DNA from: Viridibacillus arvi
GTDB taxonomy: Bacteria > Bacillota > Bacilli > Bacillales_A > Planococcaceae
Direction of reading: 5' to 3'
DNA length: 64,000 nt
NCBI RefSeq assembly: GCF_001274945.1
Contig: NZ_LILB01000008.1
Span: forward strand, 1-64,000
The position numbers and the translations under genes were made by a program. Shown here piece by piece: positions 27,124 through 36,307 of this stretch. The notes beneath the pieces are model-generated. The model was not told the DNA's origin. It ran no database searches and saw only the letters and a program-made list of their open reading frames with translations. Every line of letters begins with the position of its first letter. The first letter of the stretch is position 1.

Positions 27124-28632
27124 CTATATATCTTCCTTTGCTAAACGTTCTATAAATGTTGCTAGAGTGCGTACCATTACACCAGTTCCACCTTTAGGAC
27201 CTAAATCATGTGCCCCATGAGCATCCGAAGTTCCAGCTATATCTAAATGAATCCAAGGTGTATCACCAACGAATTCTCCTACAAAGCCTCCTCCGAAAAT
27301 CATATGCCCGTCAGAACCTGGAGAATTGTTTAAATCCGCTACATCACTTTTACGAATTCGTTTTTTATCGTTTTCAGTTAATGGTAATCGCCATACAAAT
27401 TCTCCTGCTTCTAAAGAAGCCTCAAGGAATGTCTCAAATAAAGTCTCATCATTAGTTAAAGCACCTGTTTTATCATAACCAAGAGCTGTAATGACTCCCC
27501 CGGTTAATGTTGCCACATCGATAATATAGTTTGCGCCTTGTTGTTTTGCATAAGTTACAGCATCTGCCAATACAAGACGACCTTCCGCATCAGTATTTAA
27601 TATCTCAACAGTTTTTCCACTATATGATGTAATTACATCATCAGGTTTGAAAGCTTCACCTGAGATCATATTATCTGTTGAACCAATAACAGCTATGACA
27701 TTTTTGCTTGGACGTAATTCGCCAATTATTCTCATTGCGCCAAGTACAGCAGCCGCTCCGCCCATATCACCTTTCATACCAACTAGTCCTGTTTTAGTTT
27801 TAATAGAATAGCCACCCGTATCAAATGTTACACCTTTACCAACTAGACCAATGACATCTTCCCATTTATCTGTTGCTTGGTATTTTATCGTAATAACACG
27901 TGGTTCTTCTACTGAACCTTTATTGACAGCTAAAATAGCACCCATTCCTAGTTCTTCTAATTGAGCTTTGTTTAAAATTTCGATTTCGAAATCGTATTGT
28001 TTAGCAAGCTCTTCCGCATAATCTGCTAATTTTGCAGAAGTTAATATATTACCTGGTAAATTCACTAAAGTACGTGCTTCATTTACAGCTTCAGCATATA
28101 CTTGTCCTACTTCAAAACCAGCCACTATTTCTTGCATATCTGCTGTCGTAATGAAACTAACTTCTTCTATTTTCACATCGATTGCATTTGACGACGTTTT
28201 ATAGTTTTGTACGTTATAATAACCTAAACCCGCACCTTCAGCAGCAATAATTGATACTTCTGTCGAATCAATGTCAGCGGTTACAAATGAATCTACCCAT
28301 AATGTAACTTTTTTAGCTTTTAGTTTATGTAGTTCTTTTCCTACTAAGCCGAATGATTCACGTAATTCATCTGTGCTTATCGTTTTGCGGTCTCCTAGTC
28401 CAACAAATAGTATACGCTTCACTTGAGTTGTTGGTATTAAACTTGGGATTTTCGTTAGTTTTTTTAGATCTGTAGCAATATCTCCCTCTTTAATCCATTC
28501 TGTAATTGGATTGCCAAAGACTTCTACGAAATCTAACCACCCTACTAACTGTTCTTGATTCTTAGATACACCAACAATTAATATTTCTGATTGTATCGAT
28601 TGAAATGTTTGACCTTCTTTATTAATATTCAT
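27124..28632 (-). CDS. pepA: Leucyl aminopeptidase, M17 family
   Basis: The 502-residue product has an N-terminal macro-like domain and a C-terminal catalytic domain. Metal and active-site motifs are VGKGVTFDTGGYSIK and NTDAEGRLVLADA. It is a cytoplasmic dizinc/manganese enzyme releasing N-terminal residues from peptides. The frame opens 19 codons further up, but the ATG at 28632 has ATGGAGGA at the right distance and gives the usual length. It is divergent from yuiD, as in B. subtilis yuiE/yuiD. Confidence 0.93.
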   Translation of the reverse strand: MNINKEGQTFQSIQSEILIVGVSKNQEQLVGWLDFVEVFGNPITEWIKEGDIATDLKKLTKIPSLIPTTQVKRILFVGLGDRKTISTDELRESFGLVGKELHKLKAKKVTLWVDSFVTADIDSTEVSIIAAEGAGLGYYNVQNYKTSSNAIDVKIEEVSFITTADMQEIVAGFEVGQVYAEAVNEARTLVNLPGNILTSAKLADYAEELAKQYDFEIEILNKAQLEELGMGAILAVNKGSVEEPRVITIKYQATDKWEDVIGLVGKGVTFDTGGYSIKTKTGLVGMKGDMGGAAAVLGAMRIIGELRPSKNVIAVIGSTDNMISGEAFKPDDVITSYSGKTVEILNTDAEGRLVLADAVTYAKQQGANYIIDVATLTGGVITALGYDKTGALTNDETLFETFLEASLEAGEFVWRLPLTENDKKRIRKSDVADLNNSPGSDGHMIFGGGFVGEFVGDTPWIHLDIAGTSDAHGAHDLGPKGGTGVMVRTLATFIERLAKEDI

Positions 28633-28787
28633 CTGAATCCTCCATTCCTTTATTATCAATTCCATTATATCAAAAACATTACACCACACGAAATTTTCGG
28701 ATTCCGAATTTGCTTAGAGTTTTTTCAATGTTCTGTCCTATGTTATAGTATTACTAACTTATTTCCGGCTAGAAAGGTGCTGATTTA

Positions 28788-29261
28788 GTGGAACTGCTTC
28801 AAAATATTCCCCTGCTCTCCTCACTTTTTGCAATTATCTTTGCACAATTTGTTAAAATCCCTATTCATTTCATTGCAACAAAAAAGATCGATTGGTCACT
28901 TTTCACGTCTACTGGTGGCATGCCAAGCTCACATTCTGCGGCTGTATCAGCTCTTACAACAGCTATTGGCTTTGAAAGTGGTTTGGATTCACCATTGTTT
29001 GCAGCTTCCACCGTATTTGCTATTATCGTTATGTTTGATGCCACTGGTATACGTTATCAAGCAGGACAACAAGCAGTCATAATAAATCAACTGCGTAAAG
29101 ATTTCCAAGTTTTCGTCAATGAAGCAAAAGGCTGGATTAATAAAAATGAAGAAGAAAAAATACAAGAACTAAAAACACTATTAGGGCATAGACCAAGCGA
29201 AGTATTCTTTGGAAGTTTAACTGGTATACTCATTTCAGTTATCATCTATACAATCTTTTAA
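28788..29261 (+). CDS. yuiD: Divergent PAP2-family membrane protein (YuiD-like)
   Basis: The 157-residue product has four hydrophobic segments and the motif TGGMPSSHSAAV at about 43-54, typical of the divergent PAP family (PF02681). Phosphatase activity is not established. The GTG start follows AGAAAGGTG. It is followed by a strong terminator. Confidence 0.88.
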   Translation: MELLQNIPLLSSLFAIIFAQFVKIPIHFIATKKIDWSLFTSTGGMPSSHSAAVSALTTAIGFESGLDSPLFAASTVFAIIVMFDATGIRYQAGQQAVIINQLRKDFQVFVNEAKGWINKNEEEKIQELKTLLGHRPSEVFFGSLTGILISVIIYTIF

Positions 29262-29265
29262 AATG

Positions 29266-29309
29266 TAAAAAAGCAGTGTCCGATTTAAAATCGTGACACT
29301 GCTTTTTTG
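29266..29309. terminator. Bidirectional terminator yuiD/yuiB
   Basis: Stem AAAAAAGCAGTGTC with its complement around a CGATTTAAAATCG inner hairpin, followed by TTTTTT. Confidence 0.85.
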
Positions 29310-29326
29310 TGTATCGATCGTTCGAA

Positions 29327-29656
29327 TTAGAACATACGATAGCCGTTTTTTCGTAGTGCTTTCATTACTAAACCTGCAATAATAGCGCCTGCAAGTCCAC
29401 TTGCTAGAATAAGAATATCAACTAATTGTAATGATACTAGTTTATCCCCTAATGCCGGAAATGCCGTTCCTGGCTTAAAGAAATAATCGAAAAAACCAAC
29501 TTCATCAACAATGAAGATGACAACTATTGGGTAGACAATCGCCATGAACCAAGTAGCACGGAGTAACATATTGATTAAGAACCCGATACCAAAGAACATA
29601 ACGAGGAATAATATCATTGATAATACCAATTGTACAATTGAAAATGAACCAGCCAT
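29327..29656 (-). CDS. yuiB: YuiB-like membrane protein
   Basis: The 109-residue product has three membrane segments and matches B. subtilis YuiB in length, the N-terminal VQLVLSMILFLVMFFGIGF and the position near yuiD. Function is unknown. The ATG at 29656 has GGAGG ten bases away; an upstream ATG at 29695 has none. Confidence 0.8.
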   Translation of the reverse strand: MAGSFSIVQLVLSMILFLVMFFGIGFLINMLLRATWFMAIVYPIVVIFIVDEVGFFDYFFKPGTAFPALGDKLVSLQLVDILILASGLAGAIIAGLVMKALRKNGYRMF

Positions 29657-29759
29657 ATATTCGAAACCTCCATTTTTCCTCTCATAAGTGTACATGATTG
29701 GAACAATGCTTTCAACGACTAGTAAGTAATTTCAAAGCTTTGTCATAATTCAAATATTA

Positions 29760-30257
29760 CTAGAAAAACAATTTATATGAGGTATAACCAAATATATTAT
29801 CTGGTTCTAAATTATCTAAAGCACTTTTACGAGCATTTATTTCTGTTTTTAATAACTCTAGTATCATTAACGACGTACGCTCGTCCTCTTTTAAGGCTAA
29901 TGGGGACATCCAACATGCTTCATATAATTCATCTAATTGTGCAACAACTTGCTGTAAAGGATCGTTCACTATTAAATGAAAAACGGCCATATTATCACTT
30001 ATATCATTTTTTATTACGCCTGTCCGTAAACCAATTAAGCCTAGAATAGTAGCATCGATTCCTGTTTCTTCTTTTATTTCTCTAATTACAGCTTGATCTG
30101 CTGTTTCAGCTGGCTGTACAAAACCAGCAGGTAATGACCATTTACCATCAAGACCACCATAACGCTTCATCACTACAAGCAATTCACCATTATTATTCTC
30201 TACTAAACCTGATACACCTAACCAAACTTTCATACGGTCTTGTTTATCCAATGACAT
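29760..30257 (-). CDS. Nudix hydrolase
   Basis: The 165-residue product contains a complete Nudix box at about 42-64 (G-x5-E-x7-REIKEETGI). This box binds Mg2+ and hydrolyses nucleoside diphosphates linked to another group; the substrate is unknown. GGGAGGTA precedes the ATG. It lies downstream of the NADH dehydrogenase gene by 60 bases and might be co-transcribed. Confidence 0.9.
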   Translation of the reverse strand: MSLDKQDRMKVWLGVSGLVENNNGELLVVMKRYGGLDGKWSLPAGFVQPAETADQAVIREIKEETGIDATILGLIGLRTGVIKNDISDNMAVFHLIVNDPLQQVVAQLDELYEACWMSPLALKEDERTSLMILELLKTEINARKSALDNLEPDNIFGYTSYKLFF

Positions 30258-30317
30258 TACCTCCCAATAAAAAACTCCCTACAGTTATAATAACTGAAGG
30301 GAGCGTGAAAGGTACAA

Positions 30318-31535
30318 TTATAGTACGTTGAATTTACCTTTTTTAAGAACTAAGCCAGCGCCACCAACCATGTAAAGTGCACGGTTATCGATTACTTTTT
30401 TCATGAATGAAGCTGGTTTACCAGTGATTTCTTTACCGAATACTTCACCGATTGCGTCAGAATCACCAAGAGAACATACAGTACCTTTAAGTGCTGGTAC
30501 GAATTCTTTAGTGTCTTTGCCTTCGATTAAAGCAATAAGGTTTTCAGCAACTGTAATTGCTTGTTGCATAGCGATTTGAGCTGTTGTTGGGTAAGGACGA
30601 CCAGCTTCTTCGTTCATTAAGAATGCACAGTCACCAACGATGAATACTTCAGGGAATCCAGGTACACGTAAGTCTTTATCAACTGCAACGCGTGCACGTT
30701 TTGATGGGATATCTGATTCTTCAACAATGCGAGAACCACGAACACCAGCAGCCCATACTACAGTACCAGCTTTGATGAATTCGAATTCTTCCTCGCCTTT
30801 TTTAATTTTAACGCCTTCTGGAGTAGCTTGAACTACTGGAGTACCGATTGAGAATTCGATACCTTTTTTAGTTAGGTAACCAACAGCGTATTCTACTAAT
30901 TCACGAGAGAACATAGGTAATACAGTTGGAGCTGCTTCTACACAGATAACGCGTACTTTTTCTTGAGGTGCATCGTATTCTTTGCAAAGCTCTGGAATAC
31001 GGTTAGCTAATTCACCAAGGAATTCGATACCTGTAAACCCTGCGCCACCAACAACGATTGTTAATAACGTATCATCTTTTTCAGATGGAGCTTGTGATGC
31101 CCACTCAGCGAATTGAGAGTTAATATGATCACGAAGTTTACGAGCTTCGTTTACATCAGAAATACCAAACGCAAATTTATCTAAACCTTCGATACCGAAA
31201 GTTTCACCTTCGAAACCAAGACCTACTACTAGGTAATCGTAAGACATTTCACCTGCATCTGTAATTACTTTTTTATTTGTAGCGTCAATAGATTCAACAG
31301 CTGCTTGAACAAAGTTAACTTTGTTATTTAACACACTTTGAATGTCATAACGCACTTTCTCTGGAGATAGAGTTCCTGCTGAAGCCTCATGTAACCAAGT
31401 TGACTCATAGTGGTATGAGTTTTTGTTTACAATTGTAATATCGGCTACGTTAGAACCAATTTTCTTTTGCAAGTTAACAGCTGTTGTTAAGCCACCATAT
31501 CCTGCACCCAATATTAATATTTTCGGTCTATTCAC
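30318..31535 (-). CDS. yumB: Type II NADH dehydrogenase
   Basis: The 405-residue flavoprotein has the FAD motif GAGYGG near the N-terminus, the NADH-binding motif VVGGAGFTG and the second FAD motif VFIVGDCAF. Such enzymes pass electrons from NADH to menaquinone without pumping protons. GTG at 31535 is preceded by AAAGGTGG eleven bases away; the frame opens five codons earlier at another GTG without a site. A promoter and a hairpin leader are visible upstream. Confidence 0.9.
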   Translation of the reverse strand: MNRPKILILGAGYGGLTTAVNLQKKIGSNVADITIVNKNSYHYESTWLHEASAGTLSPEKVRYDIQSVLNNKVNFVQAAVESIDATNKKVITDAGEMSYDYLVVGLGFEGETFGIEGLDKFAFGISDVNEARKLRDHINSQFAEWASQAPSEKDDTLLTIVVGGAGFTGIEFLGELANRIPELCKEYDAPQEKVRVICVEAAPTVLPMFSRELVEYAVGYLTKKGIEFSIGTPVVQATPEGVKIKKGEEEFEFIKAGTVVWAAGVRGSRIVEESDIPSKRARVAVDKDLRVPGFPEVFIVGDCAFLMNEEAGRPYPTTAQIAMQQAITVAENLIALIEGKDTKEFVPALKGTVCSLGDSDAIGEVFGKEITGKPASFMKKVIDNRALYMVGGAGLVLKKGKFNVL

Positions 31536-31577
31536 TAGAATCGAAACCACCTTTAAATTTTATATTCTCTGACCAAT

Positions 31578-31602
31578 AAAAAAGAAGTATTTTACATACT
31601 TC
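31578..31602 (-). promoter_or_regulatory. Intrinsic-terminator-like hairpin in the yumB leader
   Basis: On the minus strand GAAGTAT (31596-31602) pairs with ATACTTC (31584-31590) around GTAAA and is followed by six T. It lies between the promoter and the start codon, so it could attenuate the gene. No alternative antiterminator pairing was identified by eye. Confidence 0.45.
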
Positions 31603-31649
31603 ATCTCCACCATCAGTGTGTCTATTTTTCGACAAAATACCTACATACT

Positions 31650-31678
31650 ATATTAGACCTTTTGTTAACTGATTTCAA
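31650..31678 (-). promoter_or_regulatory. sigma-A promoter of yumB
   Basis: On the minus strand TTGAAA (31673-31678), 17 bases, then TAATAT (31650-31655). It lies about 115 bases upstream of the start codon. Confidence 0.6.
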
Positions 31679-31883
31679 TAGAGTATTGTTGAAAAAACGA
31701 GCGAATTAAGTTACTATTTCAGGGTTGTTTTTTTATTTTTATTCCTTTTAGTATAATTTAATAATTTTTGTCAATTTATCATTATGATTCATACATGCAT
31801 AAAATTCATTCATATGCAACTGATTTTATGCTAACTATTAGTTTATTTATTCCCTTAAAAAAATAAAGTATCCACGAATAAAT

Positions 31884-31922
31884 AAAAACCTCCTCATTTT
31901 TTTAAAATGCGGAGGTTTTTTA
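31884..31922 (-). terminator. Stranded original terminator of the yutM-like gene
   Basis: Stem AAAACCTCC..CATTTT with AAAATG.CGGAGGTTTT and a T-run on both sides. It lies directly downstream, in minus orientation, of the detached 3' end of the HesB/IscA gene at 31937. It probably terminated that gene before the island split them. Confidence 0.7.
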
Positions 31923-31936
31923 TATAGTTTTTTTAA

Positions 31937-32054
31937 ATTAACAGCTTTCAGGAGTACCTTCTGTTTTGGCTGTTCTAAACGAAGTCCCACAACCACATGA
32001 AGCGATAGCATTTGGATTATCAATCGTAAATCCGCCACCCATTAGTGATTCTTT
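31937..32054. repeat. Left attachment repeat: detached 3' end of the yutM-like gene
   Basis: 118 bases match 46456-46573 with only two differences (32025 C/T and 32045 G/A, both synonymous in the gene). In minus orientation it reads as the last 38 codons and stop of the HesB/IscA gene. It has no start and no upstream gene, so it is the resident tail displaced by integration. Confidence 0.95.
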
Positions 32055-32228
32055 AAGAATGTTGTTATATCAATGTTTATACGCATTTTAAAGGATTACT
32101 AATTGCATGTAGGATTATGTATTGTACCTTCTCATGATTGTTAATGTCGATATCTAAATAGTACCCTAATTGCTATAATATTTCCATTAATAAAAAAGAA
32201 CTCCACCATATTGTAATGAAGTTCTTTT
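32040..32228. repeat. Element left-end repeat, copy 1
   Basis: About 190 bases align with 36293-36480 at roughly three-quarters identity. The alignment begins with CATTAGTGATTCTTT, runs through GATTGTTAATGTCG and ends with a hairpin containing AGAACTCCA..TTGTAATGAA. It adjoins the left attachment repeat, so it looks like the inner end of an integrated element. Confidence 0.75.
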
Positions 32229-32230
32229 AA
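32192..32230 (-). terminator. Terminator of the two-gene PLD-like operon
   Basis: AAGAACT and AGTTCTT arms around a short A/T loop with A-run and T-run on the two sides. It lies about 185 bases after the stop of the 416-residue gene. In 32264-32412 another frame reads Thr/Ser-rich sequence (ATPTASHARTTSTKTT) and may be a gene remnant. Confidence 0.5.
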
Positions 32231-32412
32231 TTTCGATTGTATACGTTCCTCCTTTAGAATTCTTTATGACCGCTGTACTCTACCTTCTATTTCTTCTGTT
32301 TGATTTGGAGTCTCTGGTTTACTTAGACTTGTTACGAGTCTAGCATGCAGAGTTTTAGTAGCAACAGTGGTTTTGGTACTCGTTGTTCTGGCATGTGAAG
32401 CTGTTGGTGTAG

Positions 32413-33663
32413 CTAATAAATACTTTTGTTGCTCAAATTAGAGTTAACAATTTTTTCCATTCCACTTAGAATTAATAATTTACTTATATCTTTTAGATAC
32501 ATTTCATATCTAACTAATTCGTCTAACTTTGAAATCATTAAATTTCGACTTATTTTTTGAATAAACACTTTAAGAGAAACTTTATTTTTTTTAGGTAGCA
32601 AGTTACATATAACCCCAAATTGATATTCTGATAATTCATCCCAAGAATAAATACCTGAATCTGTTTTTATAAAATCTTGAATTTTTTTTGTAATTGCATT
32701 ATATAATTTTTCTTTACATTTATGTTTTTTTGGATATTTACTTCTTGATTTTCTTATAACTGTTAATAAAATAACTAAATCATCTAGGATTTTTACTTTT
32801 GGAGAGTTAATTTCATTAATCAAACTCTCCGTTAATATAGGATTAATCATTAACTTTGCTAAAAAAGAAAGAAAGGTATCTGCCCTTTTATTATATAAAA
32901 AATAGTTCACTAAAAGTTCTGCTTGAATATAGTCTGGTAAAGTAATAATCATTTTAGAAGCAAATTCAATTTTTTCATTTAATAAAGTTTTATAATTTTT
33001 TCTATTATTCGCTTTATTTTTAAGTATTTCCTCAATAGGATTTATTAGCATATAAAGTCCAATACTACGCCTTAAGTTACTATTTTCATTCAGTAAATTT
33101 ATTATGAATTTTTCACTCGGGATAAATTTATGATTATGAATACTATTCAATAACAAAAGGTTTGATTTATCCTTTAGTAAAACACTTTCAAATTTATCTG
33201 AATGATTTTCTTCTAATAATATTGATGCAGCCAAAATTAAATCGATAAATCTCCAATATTCTGGTGCTGGAAATCTAAATATAAATTCATAGCAATTGCT
33301 ATTATCATATATGTTCCATTTTATCTCAATTTTAAATGATTCTGATTTTCCATTTAAGAATTGAATCAATCCCCCGTAAAGAAAGTTAATCATTCCATAT
33401 TGAGCCAGATATTGTCCTAATTCTTCTTTACAGTCTAAATTCCTTCTAAGTAATGCAAGTACGACAAATAATGTAGCCTTATTTTTATCTAATATTTTTG
33501 ATGTATTTATAGCCTCAGTTAATTCTGAAAGAACATGTTTTAAAGATTTCCTTTTAAGAACCTTATTAATTTTTTCTTTATTATCTTGATTTTTTTCTAT
33601 CCAATTATCATTTATTATTTTAGCAAGTTCTTGAATTGTTGTATTATCCAAAAAAATCACCAC
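32413..33663 (-). CDS. Unknown helical protein, second gene of PLD-like operon
   Basis: The 416-residue product is Lys/Asn/Leu/Ile-rich and mostly helical by composition. It has no signal peptide, membrane segment or motif that I recognise. It starts five bases after the stop of the 439-residue PLD-like gene, so the two are almost certainly one translationally linked operon. A weak purine stretch (GTGGTGAT) precedes the start. Strong AT bias and location in the island suggest acquisition by transfer. A defence partner role is inference from context only. Confidence 0.75.
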   Translation of the reverse strand: MVIFLDNTTIQELAKIINDNWIEKNQDNKEKINKVLKRKSLKHVLSELTEAINTSKILDKNKATLFVVLALLRRNLDCKEELGQYLAQYGMINFLYGGLIQFLNGKSESFKIEIKWNIYDNSNCYEFIFRFPAPEYWRFIDLILAASILLEENHSDKFESVLLKDKSNLLLLNSIHNHKFIPSEKFIINLLNENSNLRRSIGLYMLINPIEEILKNKANNRKNYKTLLNEKIEFASKMIITLPDYIQAELLVNYFLYNKRADTFLSFLAKLMINPILTESLINEINSPKVKILDDLVILLTVIRKSRSKYPKKHKCKEKLYNAITKKIQDFIKTDSGIYSWDELSEYQFGVICNLLPKKNKVSLKVFIQKISRNLMISKLDELVRYEMYLKDISKLLILSGMEKIVNSNLSNKSIY

Positions 33664-33668
33664 TCAAA

Positions 33669-34988
33669 CTAAAGGCTACAATTGCCTATGATATTTGACT
33701 CATTTATATATTCAGTAAGTTCAGTTAAAATTTTCTTTGCTGCTGAATGATTTAAAACACTAATACAAAAATGGTTACTATCAATTGAATTTAATGAAGT
33801 TCCAATTGTCAAACCTGAATAACTATTTTCATTTTTACCTATTATAAATCTATCGTGTATAGGAGATTTGATTTCTATAAAATTCATATTAAACAATTTA
33901 TTTTCTACTAATTCTATTAATTGTGTATCTTGTTTAATTGCTTCTTTAATTGTATTGAAATTATAAGCTTTATCTTCATTTTTGCAGAAGAAAATAATAT
34001 TCTTTGGATATGAGGAACATTGATAAATAATTCTAAGCCAATCTAAACTTTTTTTAAATCTATTTTTATCGGTGAAATAAGGGTCAAAAATCCATAATTC
34101 TTCTTGTTTTTGCTGTATATATTCAGAAATAATCTTTATAGATTTTTTAGTTTCACCTGGTCTAATGAATGTAATATTTTCTTTTTCTTGCTCCTCTAAA
34201 AGTTTTTTTCTCATTTCATAATTTGATTTTACGAATAATTCTTCCAATTCACCAATGGCTTCCCCAATTATTGTTTCTTGTGTATTAGAGCTAGTCTTTA
34301 ATTCAAAAAATTCATCTAACTGATTTAATTTGATTTTCTTAGGTCTATTGGAAACACTCATATTTAGATGTAATCTTCTCATAAATGAAACATCATAATT
34401 AAAATACACTAGATTATTGTTTCTATAAATTTCAATATCAAATGCCTGCCACTCCTCAGTGAGGTTTATTTCTATTTTAGGTGTTAATTTTTCAATTAAT
34501 TTCACCTCAGAAGATACGATTAATCTTTCATTTTTAAACCTAACAATTACTATTGAGTTTTCTTTAACGTTACTTAAAGTTATACCGTTATTATCATTCA
34601 GTTGGTAATGTACATTTGAATGTTCATATAATAACGTATCTCCATATAGAATTGGATTATAGTTAAGATTAAGCCCTGTATATTTCTTTATAAAACTATT
34701 AATACTTAGTAAATCTTTTAATGCAATTTTAAGTTCGAATTTATTATCAAATGTTTTTATTATTTTTCTTGGCTTTGTGGATACATATCTTTTTAAAGAG
34801 GTACAAGCCCCGTGTGAATAAGGATTCAACTCGTGTTCTGGTACTAAAAAGCCTTTTTCAATAAATATAAAATCATTAATATTCTCTAGGAAATCATCAT
34901 TAACAAATTTTTCTTCAAAAATTAAATTATGGTACCCTATTTTTTCTTTTTTATATAGATTTCTATTTGCATTAATTTGGTTATCCAA
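33669..34988 (-). CDS. Protein with C-terminal PLD-like domain, candidate defence effector
   Basis: The 439-residue product has an N-terminal region (about 1-265) that I do not recognise and a C-terminal region (about 275-430) resembling the phospholipase D-like fold. Seen: ELWIFDPYFTDKNRF near 298-312 and IHDRFIIGKN near 378-387, followed by SGLTIGTSLNS. The usual HxK motif is H-D-R here and occurs only once, so an active enzyme would need to dimerise or use a variant site. PLD-like nucleases are common effectors in prokaryotic defence. It is first gene of a two-gene operon. Confidence 0.7.
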   Translation of the reverse strand: MDNQINANRNLYKKEKIGYHNLIFEEKFVNDDFLENINDFIFIEKGFLVPEHELNPYSHGACTSLKRYVSTKPRKIIKTFDNKFELKIALKDLLSINSFIKKYTGLNLNYNPILYGDTLLYEHSNVHYQLNDNNGITLSNVKENSIVIVRFKNERLIVSSEVKLIEKLTPKIEINLTEEWQAFDIEIYRNNNLVYFNYDVSFMRRLHLNMSVSNRPKKIKLNQLDEFFELKTSSNTQETIIGEAIGELEELFVKSNYEMRKKLLEEQEKENITFIRPGETKKSIKIISEYIQQKQEELWIFDPYFTDKNRFKKSLDWLRIIYQCSSYPKNIIFFCKNEDKAYNFNTIKEAIKQDTQLIELVENKLFNMNFIEIKSPIHDRFIIGKNENSYSGLTIGTSLNSIDSNHFCISVLNHSAAKKILTELTEYINESNIIGNCSL

Positions 34989-35471
34989 ACCTTTATGTAA
35001 AATAGTTAATATTACTTCACCAGCATAAGAAACTCGATTTAATATAATTAGGATAACCCCCTACAAATTACTTTTATGACTATTATACCATTATATTCCG
35101 AAGAAATAGTTGCGTTAACCAATAGGATAGCTGTTCTTTTGTTGAATTTGAAGAAATATATTATTAATAAGCCACAAGTTTTATTTCAAACCTACGATAA
35201 TCCCACAAATATAAAATTCTGTTAGAAACCGTAGCCTTAAAAAGTAATCATTAGTTACCAATACTAAAAGGAGATGCAGGTAGATGGATAAAAAGAAAAT
35301 TATTGTCCTTCTATCTCATTCTAGTTATTGTAATTTTTGTTATGGGTCCTGTGTCGCATCATATTTTGAATCGTAAAGGCTGACATGCCATTCTATGGTA
35401 GATTGTATGTGGACTAACATTTTATTTATAATCGTTGAATATATTAAGACTGAAGTTCACATTTATACCTT
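34989..35471. other. Intergenic region with no firm gene
   Basis: AT-rich sequence upstream of the PLD-like operon. A 30-codon open frame at 35284-35376 (plus) has a good AAAGGAG and begins MDKKKIIVLL. Shifting by one base gives a hydrophobic peptide (LILVIVIFVMG), so it is probably a frameshifted remnant of a small membrane protein. Nothing else is recognised. Confidence 0.4.
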
Positions 35472-35671
35472 TCAAATAAATCTTCTCAAATTTCTAGCTA
35501 CCTCATCTGTAACCGCTAAATTCGCATGTCCTAGAACTTTAGAGATTAAAGCTATATTTGCTCCTTTATTAAGTAAACTCTTTGCAAATCCCCTTCTTAG
35601 TTCATGAGGATTAATATTTTCAACCCCATAATTTAATGTATATTTCCCAAGGTTATAACTTTTCCATGACC
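35472..35671 (-). pseudogene. C-terminal remnant of a tyrosine recombinase
   Basis: About 65 codons read NPHELRRGFAKSLLNKGAN then ISKVLGHANLAVTDEVARN, matching the HxLRR and LGH catalytic boxes of Xer/phage-type integrases. The expected nucleophile Tyr position reads as VARN without it. A stop blocks the frame just upstream, so only the tail survives. It sits near the right end of the inferred older element (before 36258), where an integrase would be expected. Confidence 0.65.
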
Positions 35672-35708
35672 CCAGTTAAAAAGTCGGAATATCCTCTTTC
35701 AATAACAA

Positions 35709-35735
35709 AAGAAAAGAGACTCAAAAGAGTCCCTT
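35709..35735 (-). terminator. Hairpin downstream of the receiver-like gene
   Basis: On the minus strand GGGACTC, a TTTT loop and GAGTCTC are followed by TTTTCTTTT. It lies about 70 bases after the stop of the 120-residue gene. Confidence 0.6.
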
Positions 35736-35754
35736 AACATACTTTTTGATGCGC

Positions 35755-35826
35755 TTAGATTAACCTGTTCAGAGCTTGTCTAGATACTCCTAATTCCTTA
35801 GCAACGTTAACCAGAGTATTTATTTT
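35755..35826 (-). pseudogene. Helix-turn-helix remnant of a recombinase-like gene
   Basis: In a frame overlapping the end of the neighbouring gene, about 23 codons read LVNVAKELGVSRQALNRLI then stop. This is the typical C-terminal HTH of resolvases/invertases or of small regulators. There is no start. It is too short to be sure; chance is possible. Confidence 0.35.
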
Positions 35827-36169
35827 GAGTGATTGAATAATGATAAATCTCAATATCAGTATCTATAAACCCTCTTCTTTGAGCTGCTTTAAGTGTATGA
35901 AACATGTTTTCTCTTCCAACACCATTATCCGTATGAATATAAATCTTATCTGCACGTAATCCATTTTCACAAATATATTTCACTAAATCATAACCATTAA
36001 GTAATAAGTTTCCATTCTCATCTTCTCCTAAATCATGGTCTAAGGAGAGAATGTGTATCTTATATTTTTCAATGTATTGTATTGCTTCTCCGACATTTCT
36101 TGCGATAGTAAAACCTTTTGGGCAATCTCTTAAATCATCTACATAAAGATTAATTCTTTCCTCAATCAT
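35807..36169 (-). CDS. Receiver-like protein, cyclic-phosphate-processing (cREC) type
   Basis: The 120-residue product resembles a response-regulator receiver fold: INLYVDDLRDCP at the N-terminus (acidic pocket), LSLDHDLGED near 46-55 in the position of the phosphoacceptor Asp, and YIHTDN in place of the T/S strand. This pattern fits the stand-alone receiver-like domain family linked to cyclic-phosphate or RNA-repair contexts. No output domain or partner is adjacent. The ATG at 36169 has ATGGAGGT seven bases away. Confidence 0.7.
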   Translation of the reverse strand: MIEERINLYVDDLRDCPKGFTIARNVGEAIQYIEKYKIHILSLDHDLGEDENGNLLLNGYDLVKYICENGLRADKIYIHTDNGVGRENMFHTLKAAQRRGFIDTDIEIYHYSITQNKYSG

Positions 36170-36257
36170 CTGAAATACCTCCATATTACTTCCGCCCTTA
36201 TGATTTCATTATAAAACTTTGTGGCGTGTGGATGAACCAACTAAAGTGTTATACCGT

Positions 36258-36307
36258 ACATTAACCCTTCAAAATTGTGGAAAATACGCCCACATTAGTG
36301 ATTCTTT
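36258..36307. repeat. Degenerate internal attachment-like site
   Basis: It begins ACATTAAC..CTTCA and ends AAATACGCCCACATTAGTG then ATTCTTT. These match the first and last parts of the 118-bp attachment repeats, with roughly 65 internal bases missing and several substitutions. The left-end repeat copy 2 starts inside it. It probably marks an old junction between two tandem elements. Confidence 0.55.

Noticed and set aside
31847-32038. 63-codon open frame covering the left attachment repeat
   Set aside because: Antisense-shifted reading of the displaced yutM tail plus its terminator; not the gene's own frame and no ribosome site.
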